A program made the translations under genes and the position numbers. The notes under the pieces were generated by a model. The model worked only from the letters and a program-made list of their open reading frames with translations. It ran no database searches and was not told the DNA's origin. Below, piece by piece: positions 39,951-52,100 of a DNA stretch of 64,000 nucleotides; position 1 is the first letter of the stretch; each line of letters begins with the position of its first letter. This DNA comes from Callaeas wilsoni (lineage: Eukaryota > Chordata > Aves > Passeriformes > Callaeidae), in NCBI GenBank assembly GCA_013398955.1, contig VWPU01010145.1, positions 248,001 to 312,000 on the forward strand. The letters are read 5' to 3'.

Positions 39951-41463
39951 ATGATTGCTCCTTTATTGATTTCCTTTAGCTTTACTAGCATGGCAAATCT
40001 GAGTCTTCTGGTCCAAATGACCTATATCCATTTACCATCAATACTGTTCCAACTCCAGGCTTCCTGACACCACTTTAATGTGAATTCCAGACATTAGCAC
40101 AGCACTGCAACATTGATCTGACTGATGCATATTAATACACAATGTGAACATACACAGATGTTGACCAATCTTTTCTTTAAACCCCTCAAATATTTTTCTT
40201 GTCAAGATAAAATATTGAAATGTATAGTGTATTTTCCAGAAGAGTGGGTGCATTTGGTAAAACCACCATTTATTTTAAAAATAATTTTTTAAATCCTGTT
40301 TGGGAAAGTAGTTAGGCACACACTTAAGTTGTGTTGACTGAAATTTAAAGCCATACCACCACATGTCTAGCGGAGCTCTTTCTCGCTAAATACTTACCCA
40401 CCTGAAACAGTTAATCCCAATACACTGAGCCTCTGTGGTCTTTAAGATTTTTGTCTCAGTGCACAGCTATGTTCTTTATTCCCTTGACCTCTTGCTACTC
40501 TTCTTGGTCTCAAGCTCCCTGTCTGCTTGCTCCTCCTTCCCAGATATGGGGATGTACAATTCATCTGTCCCAAGTCAAAAGGAGAAGTGATATCTGACCT
40601 TTCCTTTAATTTCAGCTCTCAGCAACTTAAGCATGAACCTTTTCAAGAATTGGGCTGAATTAGTCCTACCTTTCCATGGAAATATTCACATCTTTTTGCC
40701 TCCCAAAGTGTTGATTGTGGTAATTTGAGACTTTTTTTTTTTCCCACTTTGTCTTGGTTTTTCTTTCCCTCTCTCCTATGAATGACACAAAAGTGTTCCT
40801 TCTTCAGCATTGTCTTTTTGACTAACAGCAAAATTGTCAAAGTAATCGTTTGGTTTTATCTGACCTGGTGGACCCACATAACAAGCACATTCAGCCAATA
40901 TTGGACCTCACACAGCATTGTTAAAAAACACAGTGTCTTTAGTATGGTAACCAAAACTCATAAGTTGTAGGGATATTGTTCAAATAATCACCTATTTTTT
41001 AATAAAGCCTGAAATCAATACTCATCTGGAGTAATACCAGTTCACATGTACCAACTGTGGGCATTTTTCATGTCTATATTACACTGTAACATTAATGGGA
41101 CATAAACTTCAAATATACAATGTGAATGCATTTTAAAAGTGCCTTACAGATACTAATTGCTAGATCTCCTTTGGATTGAGCAATATTTCACAGATCTGAT
41201 CTTGTATACTTTTTTCACAGGTATGTGAAAGTCTGTCTGGTCACACTGGTGGTATCAGAGGTTATATGGGAATATGGGGAGGAGGATAAGAAGCAAGGAG
41301 ACTTTGCAACTTTGGTCATTATTGTTTGTTAAAGAGGACCACCCTGGTCTTACAAGTAGTATAAGAATGGAATTCCTACTATGAGTGAAATATTTACTGT
41401 CTGAATTTTGACTGAGAAATTAAACCTAACTTAATCAGTGCCTCCAGCACTTCCAGGAAAATA

Positions 41464-41640
41464 TTCATAGAACGGTCTGGTTTGGAAGGGACCTTCAAAG
41501 ATCATCTAATTCAACCCCCCTGCAATGAGCAGGGACGTCTTCAACATTGCTCAGAACCCCATCCAACCTTTTGTAAAAGTTCTTCAAGGGATGTTTCTCT
41601 ATGTGATCAAGACTTCCTCTTGTTTCCCTGCATGAAACAT
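41464..41640 (-). mobile_element. CR1 LINE 3'-end fragment
   Basis: The plus strand reads as the antisense of the avian CR1 3' end: TTCATAGAACGGTCTGGTTT, then GGAAGGGACCTTCAAAGATC, then ATCTAATTCAACCCCCCTGC, then AGCAGGGACGTCTTCAAC, then GCTCAGAACCCCATCCAACC, then 'TTCTTCAAGGGATG'. This is the 5'-truncated, 3'-anchored form typical of CR1. The right-hand end is uncertain because similarity fades after about 41600. Confidence 0.85.
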
Positions 41641-44600
41641 GAACTTCTGTCACACTTCATTAGCATAGCAATTCTGGTCAGAGAGCAAATAAAAGCTAGA
41701 ACAGCACGTAGCCAGAAAAAGTTAGAATTTCCTCAGTATATGACTACGTGTGACTACATATTTTGCCAATAGCTCCACAGACAAAATTCCCATTTGCTTT
41801 CAATGATGTAGGGGTTTTATTCAACATTTTCAGCATACAGCAATTGTGTTCCTTTTTCATTGCTGGTTGTTTCTAATGAGGAGGTAGGTTACTACACAGA
41901 GCTACCTGTGTGGTCTCTCAAGGTACTAAGCACTATTTTTTCTCATCCTTTGCTGATGAAAAGTCTTTCAACAGTTCTGATAATTTGGGGAAATGTTCTT
42001 CCTTATACTTTGTGCACTTAAGTAAAATCTCCATTTCTTTTTTTCCCATCAAGTTGGTTGCACAAGTTCTCCAAGTTGAGCTTTTTATCTTCAGTTTCCA
42101 TCTCTTGTTTATAATGTCTGATACTGTACTTAATAAAAATCTGTCATAGCCCTAAACATTTAATTGTGCAATAATTCTAGGGAAGAACTGTAGAAGTGGT
42201 CTCATTTAGTTTTGAACTGCCTCTTCCAGAGGCCTGTGCATTAGGTATACCTAGGTGTATATATAAACCATACTTCACATGTGTTCTGCTTGGGACTGGA
42301 GAACTGCTCTCCAAGAGCTGTCAAGAGAAGGAAGCAATGGCATAAACTTGTATTAGAGCCTTGGACTGCTGTTGCATCAAGATTCAGGAAACACTTGCTG
42401 TTTTGATCAAAATGACATGAATATCTGGTCATTCATTTCTCTATATTTATTAGAGGTGGGAGAACCCACCCAGGATAAATATGGATTAAAGTGAGAGATA
42501 GCTTGAAATACAGCATTACTCAGGTAGAGAAGGCAGTTCCTGAGGGATGGATAGTCAGTGGAGGAAGCCCTGACTGCAATAGCAAGAGGAAAGACAGTGA
42601 TCCAGAAGAGCATTTTTGGAAGACCAGAGAACAGGCTAGAGGGTAGCCATGGATGAGGATTGTAGCAGAACTGGGGTAAATTTGGAGATAGCAATAGATG
42701 TTTCTGAAGAAAACTAACAAGTCAAAGATGACACCAAGAAGCTAGGCATGAAGAGCGTGGAAGCCAGACTGAGTAGAACAGCCACTGGCAGGGATCAAGT
42801 CACAGATTTTCTTGGTAAAAAAAGAGTAGCAAATATGGCATGTAAGGGTGGGTAACGGAGACCCCCTTGGTAATGAAGAGATGGTTGAAGTCATCAGAGT
42901 GATGGGTGAGATTAGACGTGAGCACAAAATGGAAAAGTAGAGGGAAGAAAAATGAAAGGAGCAAAGGATTGAAAAAAAAACCCCAAATGTTAAAAATTAT
43001 CAGTGGAGGTCATAAACTGCTTTCAATTGACTTCTACCTCTGAAGGAGAGTGCTAAACCACAGCAATCAGAGAGAAGTCAGAAGGAATGAGATGAGAGGA
43101 CCTACTCAGATGCTTTGGAGATTGCTACTCTGCACAGAAATGTACAAAGGCAAAGGAAGTAATGGGCAAACCACTGTAGCACAAATGGGACTGTGCTCTT
43201 TCCCTGTAGCCAAACTCTGCAGCAGTGTCAGGGAAAGGACATGTAAGAATGGAATGAAATTGCCCAAACAAGAATTTTTGCAAGTTCACAGGATATTTTC
43301 AGACTGTAAGCCCTGGGCTAAAAATTTTGGCAAAAGGGAATGTATTGTAATTCTGACTTTTCTTAAATTAATGAAGAAGAAGATATGATACACCTTTGTA
43401 GAATGTAGATCCTGGACTATGCTATCACTTATTTTCAGTTGTTATACCTCAAGATTATTTATCTAATTATCTATATTAATTATCTATTATCTAATTTCCT
43501 CAGGGTTGTCTACTCTAAATTCAGCTGTTAATAGAACCCATTGCTCTGAGCGATCAGAAAAGCTAGCAGACATTTCACACTCAGAACATTTTACATATCC
43601 ATAGCTGAAAATTAACTTTAGGAAAACTAGGATCTATTTATAGTGAAATTTACACTTTTTCAAACTTCTGCTTTCACATTTTAGTTTCCTAAGTCATGAT
43701 AAACTGTGGTTTATGATTTTGGTCTGTACAGTGACAAGTAGCAATGCTGTGCCCATTCACTGCAGTCTGGTGACACCCCAATGCTACACACCAGGACACA
43801 CTATCTAGGTCCTGCTTATCAAACCCTAAGGCTGAGAGAGGCCAGGGATGAAAGCAGATAACACCTGCTGCTCTCCTCAACATGTGTCACAGGTCACCAT
43901 TTAGCCCTGCACACTGGCATTGGCCATAAAGAAGCAACTGAACATGTAAGTTTATTCTAAGAAAGTCCTAAAAAAAATATTTTGCCTTTTTTAATTCCAA
44001 GTTCAATATAAAATTCATCTTAATTGCAAGAGGATAAAAAAGTACAGTGTTGTTGGTGGTGGGGGTTGCAATTTTTGGAAGCTGTAAAAACTGGGATGTT
44101 GGTTTTGGAAAGAGAGAGAGAGGTTTCCAAATAGCAACATGGCATTTAACTTAGTTAATGAGAGAAGATAAAAACATTTCAAAGGAAAGATTCAAATAAA
44201 GAAAACCTCTCTAAATCATTAAGGTTTCTCTGACAGAAAAAGGATACTTGCATGGGAAGGGACAGTGACAAAAATGAAATATTTCCAAATTCTGTATTTG
44301 AGACCTTGGCAGAGTTGCTGTTGTTTGCAGCCTGTGTGCATACCAAGGAACAGGCCTTGCAAGCAGCAGCAGGACATAGCTACATATCCTGTCCTTGTTC
44401 TTTGAGGCAATCCAAGTCATAGAAGGTGGCATGAAACGGACCTAACTGCTCCCTGCATGCTCTTCCCAGAGATACCTGGGGCCATGAGGAGTTACAGTGG
44501 ATCCCCCGGGCAGATGGAGACATGCATATGCTTCCTACAATCTCTGGGAATGTCCCTGAGGAATCCACCTTTGGAAACAGTCTCTTAGTGGGAACAATTC

Positions 44601-47600
44601 ATCAATGCTGCCAGCTCAGGACTGTGCCTAACCACACTTTTCAGATCACAGTTAATAACATGTAGACAGCCTTCAGCAGCCAAGGAGATACATTGGAGAG
44701 AAACACCCGTGAACAAACACACTTAAATTTCTTTAGAATACAAAAATACTACATAGGACAGGTTTAGCATTTTAGATGGCTATCAAGCAAGAGCTAATTC
44801 TTTCACCAAAACAGCTAAATAAAGGCTTCAGTATGTGCGGTGTTGATGATTCAGTGAGAGACTGAGCCTTTGAAGTCTGTCACCAACTTTGAATCCTGAG
44901 AAGTCTGTTTCTGTCCATGTCACTGCCACCCACATGTGTCTAAGCGTCTGTCTCTGTCTGTGGTTTTTCTTTAAATTGTCAGTTTTCCTCATGGCAATCA
45001 ATGCATCATCGTCAGGACTCTGCAGTGAACAGCATGGAGAGCTATGAATAGCCATACCCCAGGGAGCTGCCACACTGAGTGTCGCTGAAGGGAGCAGGGA
45101 CATCTGGATCCTTGCACTGCAAGTAGCCCTATATATGGAAAGGGATTTGCAGTAGGGGAAACTAAATTACAGAACTGATACGCAAGGCACTTGGGCTGTG
45201 TTTGTGTCTTCAGTCAGCTGCATTTCAGCTTTGCTCTGCCGTAGAGAAAAGCCTGAGCATGCCAGTAGGAATAGTAACTGATCATTGGTACCAGCAACTA
45301 ACATCATGTATTCTGCCATCTTTTTCTCACAGACCTTCAGGAAAGGCAAATATACTTATGTCCATTTTGGAGTAAAAATAAGAGCTTTTTATTTCAGTGT
45401 TTACATGTAGCATCTTCCAGTCTTTTTAAAGATAAAATAATCTTTGTGAGAAGCATAAAATAAACATACTCGAGTAGTTCCATGCTGATATATTAAGTAC
45501 TATTTTAACCCTCAAGTGACCTGAGAAACATTTGTGAAGACAACAATACATCTAGATGCTAATGTGCAGTGCAGATATGATACCAGCTAATACTTGTCTT
45601 GTCACAAGGCATAGTTTAATTTGTCATATTGTTGCAATTTCAATTTGCTAGAGCCGTGAAATACTATTTGCATTGGAAATCTTATCCTATTGCACTTGGT
45701 AAAAATAATGAAGTCACGAACTCATTTAGGAGGGTGGAAAAAGCCAGTCTTTACCCTGACTGAGTGTATGAAACCCAAATACACCTCCAGATTACTGAGT
45801 AGGAAACCTAGGGTGGATTTTAGGCCAACTAATGTCATTGCTTCTTTAGCATATGTATTTCAGTTACCCGATGAACTTGTGTTTAAGCACTTGACTCCAC
45901 AAACAGTTTTGCCCTCTGCAGGCTTTCAAGGGCCTGTGTCTTTCTCTGCATGGTTAGGACTGGGAGCCCAGAACACAAGTGTGATGTAAGCGTTGAGGCT
46001 GGTGCTAATCGTCACTCAGCGTAACTAGTGCTCTCCCAGTAACATACAGAGTGGAAGCTCCAGGACAGCAGATGACAATGTCGGTCTCAGAGGAGAGTCC
46101 GGTACTACTAAATACTCTTGTGAGAGCATTTCTGAGATTTGGCCCAGACGGATGGGTGATAAAACAGTCCTCAGGAATTAGGAATGACTTATTCTTCATA
46201 TTCCATTCTATTGCAGTACCTAATGTTTGTTGACTACTAGGTCTAACCAGATGTTTTCCTGACTGTTGCTGGCCTACTTCAACTTCTCCCAGGGAAAATG
46301 CTCTTCTCTTGAGGCACTTCAGTTCACTCACAATGAACTGAAAACTATGGACAAAAGCAGGTCACCCTTTACTTGTGAAGGTTATAAAAGTAGGGTCCTT
46401 TATTTAGAGATCATAGGCACAATAGTCACCTAAATGTAAAAGTAAGATTCATGTCACCAGTGTGGCTGGATGACATGAAAGAACAAAAGAACAAAAGAAA
46501 GTTTTTCCATCATGAGAATTGCTCTGCTTTAATACTTTTTCACTGGGCTTAAAAAAAATATTTTAGCTCCTTATAAATATAAGGACATGCAAGCATTGAG
46601 GTAATGGAATAAATTAGTTTTAGATGCTACCGCAGTATTATGTAAAAGGTCACCTTTTATTACAGCAAAAACTGAAGAAGGCAACCTGACTCCTTAAAGA
46701 AAATGTTAAAAAAACCCCTCATAGTCTAAGACACTGTCCTACCTGAAGTATTTTTGTTTTCTTTTGGACATTCATAATTAGGGACATCAGGATGTGAGCG
46801 AGATCTTTGGTTCTTCAGTGTTCATCTGCTCCTGTCACTTACTGGCTTTTCTGTGCACTCTCATAACAAAGCTTACATTAAGCCACCATGGAAGCTATTT
46901 TTTCATTGTTACTTGGCTAAGAATCATGATCTGTCTTGGTTTTCTTACTCCAAATCTACCTCGGGTTTCCTATAAATAGGCTCAGTGACTTGGAAAAACA
47001 AGCACTGGAGTACTTCTTATCCTTTGAAAGGCATTGTGTTCAATCATTCCTAGTCACACTTATGTTAGGGTGTTGCTTAACCGTGGCTCTTTTTAGAGCA
47101 ATTTGTAGTGTACAACTGTAAATGATAGTCTCACTAGCCAGAAAGCAGCAGAACAGTGAGTCCTCAGAATAGTCAGGGATAGGTGTAAGGTTGCTACTGT
47201 GTGTCACCAATGGCCTCTATCCCGGACAGAGCAGTCCCACCAGCTGAGATGGTATGAGCTATTGATTCAGCAGGTTTTCATACGAATTTTGGGGTTGGCG
47301 GGTGAAACATTAGCCATTAGCCTCAGCATGAATCACTTCTATTACCAGAGAGAAACCAGAGGAGGGTAATGGAAAATGCAACTTTAGAGAGGATATTCCC
47401 CACCTATGGTGGTGCCTCCAGGTTCACCTATGTGTCCCAGCTGCTTTGCCCGAGGCCTGTGGTGGCAAATGATGGTTGTATGGCAACTTAAATTCCTCTT
47501 AGATGGTCATGGACCTCAGTTGTTAGAGGCTGCTCACATGATGACATCTCTGGCAGTGTGGACCAGTTCACTGCCAGCCATGACCAACATCATGGTATTT

Positions 47601-48839
47601 AGCAGTTCCTGACCAGATTTGGCTGAGGGAGCTCAAGCCCATCCTCATATTCAGCCTAGGATGAATCAGCAGAGTGATGCAAAGCAGATAGACCCTCCAA
47701 AGTACATAACAACATCACAGTAACCATTGCAGAAATGAAAGTTTATTGACTACTTTGCTAGTCCTTAAATTTTAGATCCCTGATGAAGCACCTACTAGAA
47801 GTCTAAATGCTCCGTGTAGCCAAAGGAGCGTGCTTGGTGCCTAAGGCAGCTGCCTCAGGAAACAGCTCTGCAAGTAAAACTCACAGAGCCCTTCTCTAAT
47901 GGAGATTTTTCAATATTTCCTGAAGACTTTTCCAAAGAATGAGTCAATAATGTCCATTCCCACTCTAGTTATTTTTGGACAAAAATTGTCCTTAGAGTTC
48001 TCAGAGATCCATATTTCCACTTTAAAATATAATATTACCACATTAATACTGCAAATTGTGTACTCCTTGTAAAACATATGTTTTACTAATGAGTAACATC
48101 TCTTTTTACCTGTAAGGAAAATTTATTCAGAAAAAAAGTAAATCTGATGCCTATCTGTGAAGATGGTATCTCAGTTAGTTAAAAACCTACAGATTACCAA
48201 CATTAAAAAAACCCCAACCAACAAAATATGTCTTCTTTAAGTTCCCTGAGCTGAATAGGGTGCAAGTACTTGGAAAGATCATAAATCTCTCAAAGTCAAT
48301 GCTCATTAAATATCTCCTGCTTGTGAGGATGTTCAGGTACTGTGATATAAAGCAGAGTCTGAGATAATAACCAAGAGAGAGAATATAATGCAGATAGTGA
48401 CAGAATGTCTCTCAGTCAGGTTCTTCCCATTTAGTCAGAGTGGAGAACCAGGGACGTCCAAAGTATTCTGTTTGCCATGGGCCTAGTCCTCAGTTTTTGT
48501 CGCAGCATGACTAAAGAAAAACTCTTTTGAACCTGTTCCTGGTGCTTTGCAAGCCTGAGACAGACTGTGGAAGAAGTGGCAATGAGCTAGCTTCTCTAGT
48601 TCAATATCACATGTAAATTCACCTGTAATGGGAAACCCAGAAATTCCACATTATAGTTGTATTTATTCCTTCTCTCTTAAGCGTTTCTTATTCTCATGGG
48701 TTTTTTTTCCCCTGAGATAACTTTCAGAAGAAGGCATACTGTTGAATGCATTTTACCCCAAAATCACCTTGTCCAGAAGTGTTTGCAATCTTTTGCCTAG
48801 CACTCAGTTTAACCAGCCCTTACACAAGGGCAGATAAAT
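41641..48839. other. Intergenic or intronic DNA, no gene recognised
   Basis: AT-rich unique-looking DNA between two CR1 fragments. Open frames are at most about 112 codons and unrecognised. A (GA)n run of about 11 nt lies near 44110 and a purine-rich stretch at about 42895-42975. The ATCTA-rich simple repeat is listed separately. Confidence 0.5.
43457..43498. repeat. Imperfect ATCTA/ATTATCTA simple repeat
   Basis: Repeated ATCTA units (TTATCTAATTATCTAT, then ATTAATTATCTATTATCTAA) form a short AT-only microsatellite-like tract. The units are interrupted, so it is probably not highly unstable. Confidence 0.7.
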
Positions 48840-49145
48840 TTTTCAATGTTCACATATAACAGCTAGCATGGATGGAGACTCCACCACCTCTCTCGGAAAC
48901 CTGTGCCTCTGTCTGACACTCCTCATGATGAAAACATTTCTCCTTAAATCCCAGATGAAACTCTCATGATTCAATTCATGTCCATGCTGTCTCTTCTTCC
49001 CACCATACAGTATTGTGGACAATCTGTCTCCATCACCTTGCCCTGCAGGCACTGGGGAGATGCTGTTAGTTCTGCTGAAGCCATCTCTGCTCTAGGCTGA
49101 ACAAGCTCAGCTCCCCTATCCTCTCCTCTCCTCGAGAAGCTCAGG
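48840..49145 (-). mobile_element. CR1 LINE fragment (3' region)
   Basis: The plus strand follows the antisense CR1 3' region: 'TCCACCACCTCTCTCGGAAA' and 'CCTGTGCCTCTGTCTGACAC' (family: CCACCACCTCTCTGGGCAAC then CTGTGCCAGTGTCTCACCAC), then CTCATGATGAAAACATTTCT, then a region with CAATTCATGTCCATGC, and finally TCTGCTCTAGGCTGAACAAG followed by CTCAGCTCCCCTATCCTCTC. The last 3'-terminal segment with the TTGGAAGGGACC signature is not clear, so the element may be damaged at that end. It is well diverged. An open frame on the minus strand here (48843-49052) is part of the repeat and not a gene. Confidence 0.8.
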
Positions 49146-52100
49146 GTGGAAGCAAGGAGAGGGACTGGGAAGGAAATGGTTGGTCCATACTGTGGGGCCA
49201 TTGTGCTGTTGGGGTCTCTCCTTGTTTTGCCCTGAAGCAGAAGAGAGTAAGCTGTGCTTAAAGATTAATGGCATGGCAAAAATTACATTTTTAACTAACA
49301 AACAACTTCTTGAAGTAGAACTTCACAAATTAGAAGACCTACACTAAAGCAACCTCTAGCAAGGAGCTGGAGAGAGATTTACAGTCACTTCATGCTTCTG
49401 TAAAATTGTTTTAATAAACCTGGAAGTTTATCAAGCATTTAGGAAAGTTAGAAAAAAACGGTTCAGTGCAACAAAGCTGTTCGGCTACAGCTAAAAATAT
49501 ATTTTTAAATGAATACTGCGTTTTTTAAATTAAGAAATTGGACAAGGTCCTACAGAACCCTGTTTCAAGTTTGGCATTAAGCCTCCAAAAATACTATTAC
49601 GGTCAGTCTCTGCTACTGAAACATTTATTACGGCTGGATGTAGGCAGGCTTGGTCAATGTGAAAGATGCTTCTAATCTCCTTTGCTCTTGATGAGCATGT
49701 TTTTCACCATGTTCCAATTCAGTAGTCTGTCTCACTGCAGAACAAGCTTCCCACCCCCACCCCATCAGATTTTATTACTTAACTCACAGATTTGTATGAA
49801 AGCTATTTTTGTTCCTAGTAGGGTGCAAGTAATTTTTTTTTTTTAGATAATTACTATGCTGGTGTTGCTTGTCTGCATTTTATTTGGGATATGTTTAAAT
49901 TTATAAGTTGATAAAAGTGAGTTTTCTGTTTGATCATTAAATGGTATGAAAATTGGTGAAGTAAGACCACAAAAAAAATGGTAACATAAACATCTGATAT
50001 TGTTGGAAAAAAAAATGCCTTCAGAAAAGTAAGAGTAAAAGAATATCTTATAATTATTTCCTCTATGGCACTGGAGACTGAAATAGATCCTATAACCTCT
50101 TGTCATTATTTAGACAAGGTTCTAATTACTGTGTGCCATGTTGATCTATTATGCACTGTGGCGGAGCTTGTAGCTCATACTAAGAAGTCTAGCTTTCCTT
50201 AATTGAAGAGAAGTACCTTAGGCTTAAAGAGTTAGCTGCTGCTTCATGAATGAAACCTTGTACAGTCATTTACTGCATACTTCATACCTCATTGCTTTGC
50301 CCCAAAGTAAGTCAACTCATATTTTGTTTGAGATGTTGCTGGATACAGTGGATATACCTCCAGGTTTTGAGAAACAGATGCAAATTAAGCAAAGATATAG
50401 TATCTCCTCTAACATTCCTGAGAGCTTTCTACTTGTTCACAACACACAAAAAATTTTCTGCAAATTCAAGTATTTTTTTTCTCTTGTGCTGTTTTCTGCT
50501 TGATTTTTGAGAGTAAGAAAAGGAACTAACTATATATATGCCTATTGTTGCTCTAATGGCTCTCCATATTCTGGTCCTTTTAAAATCTTGTACTGCAAGA
50601 TATTTGGAGCAGGAAATTACAATAAATTTCAACAGTGCACCTCACAAAGACACTGCTTCTCAAGGGAACAGCTGGGCATTGCTGCAAGTCTAATACAAAT
50701 AATGTTCACGTGCTGTCATTAATTAAAATGAAAATAACTGCTGCAGTTCAAAACTTGCTTTAATACGTCTTCCAGGATTACCCTCTTAAAAATTATTGGG
50801 AAAAAAAGTATCAAGAAAGGTAATGGTCTATTTAATGTGAAAAAATACTTACACTGATCTCTCTAATTACTGTAGATAATGAAATTCTCTCTCTTCTAGC
50901 CCCTGCCTTCGCATGTGTGTAAATGAAGACTCATTTTTCAAAGCATAAATTTATCACATCTTAGCATCTGTTTCTGTAGCAACAGCTAAAAGCACAACTC
51001 CAACATAAACCCAGTGTACACAAACCAAAGTGTTTATCTTTACTTTAGAAGGGTGTTTGCTAATCCTTGTGAGAATATAGAGAGAATATAAAAACCATCC
51101 TGTACTGTAAAGCTCCGACATGGAGAACACCACCTACTCTTTAAAAATTGAATTGCTCTTGGTTCCAAATGATCTTTATGAAAGCACAGTAATTATTAAC
51201 ATGGCACCTGTGTCTGTGTCTGAGTGAAAGGTAGCTTCTCTGAGATGTGTTTTGAGTGCCAAAAAAAGTTGCATATAAACTCAGACGTTTATTTTTTTTT
51301 CTTCCAACTTTCAGGCTCATGCAGCACATTATTTTGATTAGTCAGCTCATGCGGTTGAGGGCAATTTTTGAGTTTGATCTTTCCAGCTTTTCTTTTCCAA
51401 TTAAAGCAGGCCCATTTAAACTGCCTTTATAACTATTTCAAAGTTTCATGAATGGCTGCACACATGCACATGCACACAGGTCCACACACAGTCCTCCATG
51501 GTTTCAGGAGCTCTTGGATAGCAAATATCACCGATCTTCCCACATTGTTAATGTTTAATCACCAAAGCTTCCTCAGGAACCTTCATGAATTATTGTTGAA
51601 ATTTCCTGTATTTACTGATACACAATGATTTTTACAAGCCTTTGTGGTAAATTTTATATTTTGTTCTTGAATCCAGCATGTCAGGCATTTCTAATGAGAA
51701 TGAAAAAAGTTTGACCAACTTTAGCAAAGCTGATCCAGTCATCAATGTGTTCAGATCATCCTTTCTTCCTTTTGTCAGCCGAGATGGAAAGAGTTACTGA
51801 ACAGTCTTGTGTTTTTCTAAAAGGAAAAGAAGAAGGAACCTAAAAAAAATCTCTAAGTAACAGTGCAGGAGGGCATGGTGTTGACTTGTTATGCTTCTAA
51901 GCAATGTAATTTAATACTTGAGGAAGACGCCCTTAGTCTGGTGGTGACCATCAATATTTCTGACACAAATACAGACATTACCAAACAAAACTGTTTGGTC
52001 CCAATTTTAGATTAAAAAATATTATCAAATAAAAGAGTGGGTTTAACAATTACACAGCATCTAGAATCTTACATCAGAAATAGAAATAACCCAGATTCAG

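Larger units (their letters stand above)
32339..41463. other. Intergenic or intronic DNA, no gene recognised
   Basis: A 9-kb AT-rich stretch. The block at about 32450-32780 is evenly AT-rich, carries several ATTTAAT/TTAATTTAAT cores and lacks repeat signatures, so it is a reasonable place to test for a conserved non-coding element. The 130-codon frame at 34323-34715 and the hydrophobic 92-codon frame at 38372-38650 have no recognisable domain and no good splice context. The local repeat family (35797, 36430, 38751) is listed separately. A purine-rich tract lies at about 33885-33955. Confidence 0.5.

Noticed and set aside
48843..49052. 69-codon minus-strand frame as a gene
   Set aside because: It lies wholly inside the CR1 fragment.
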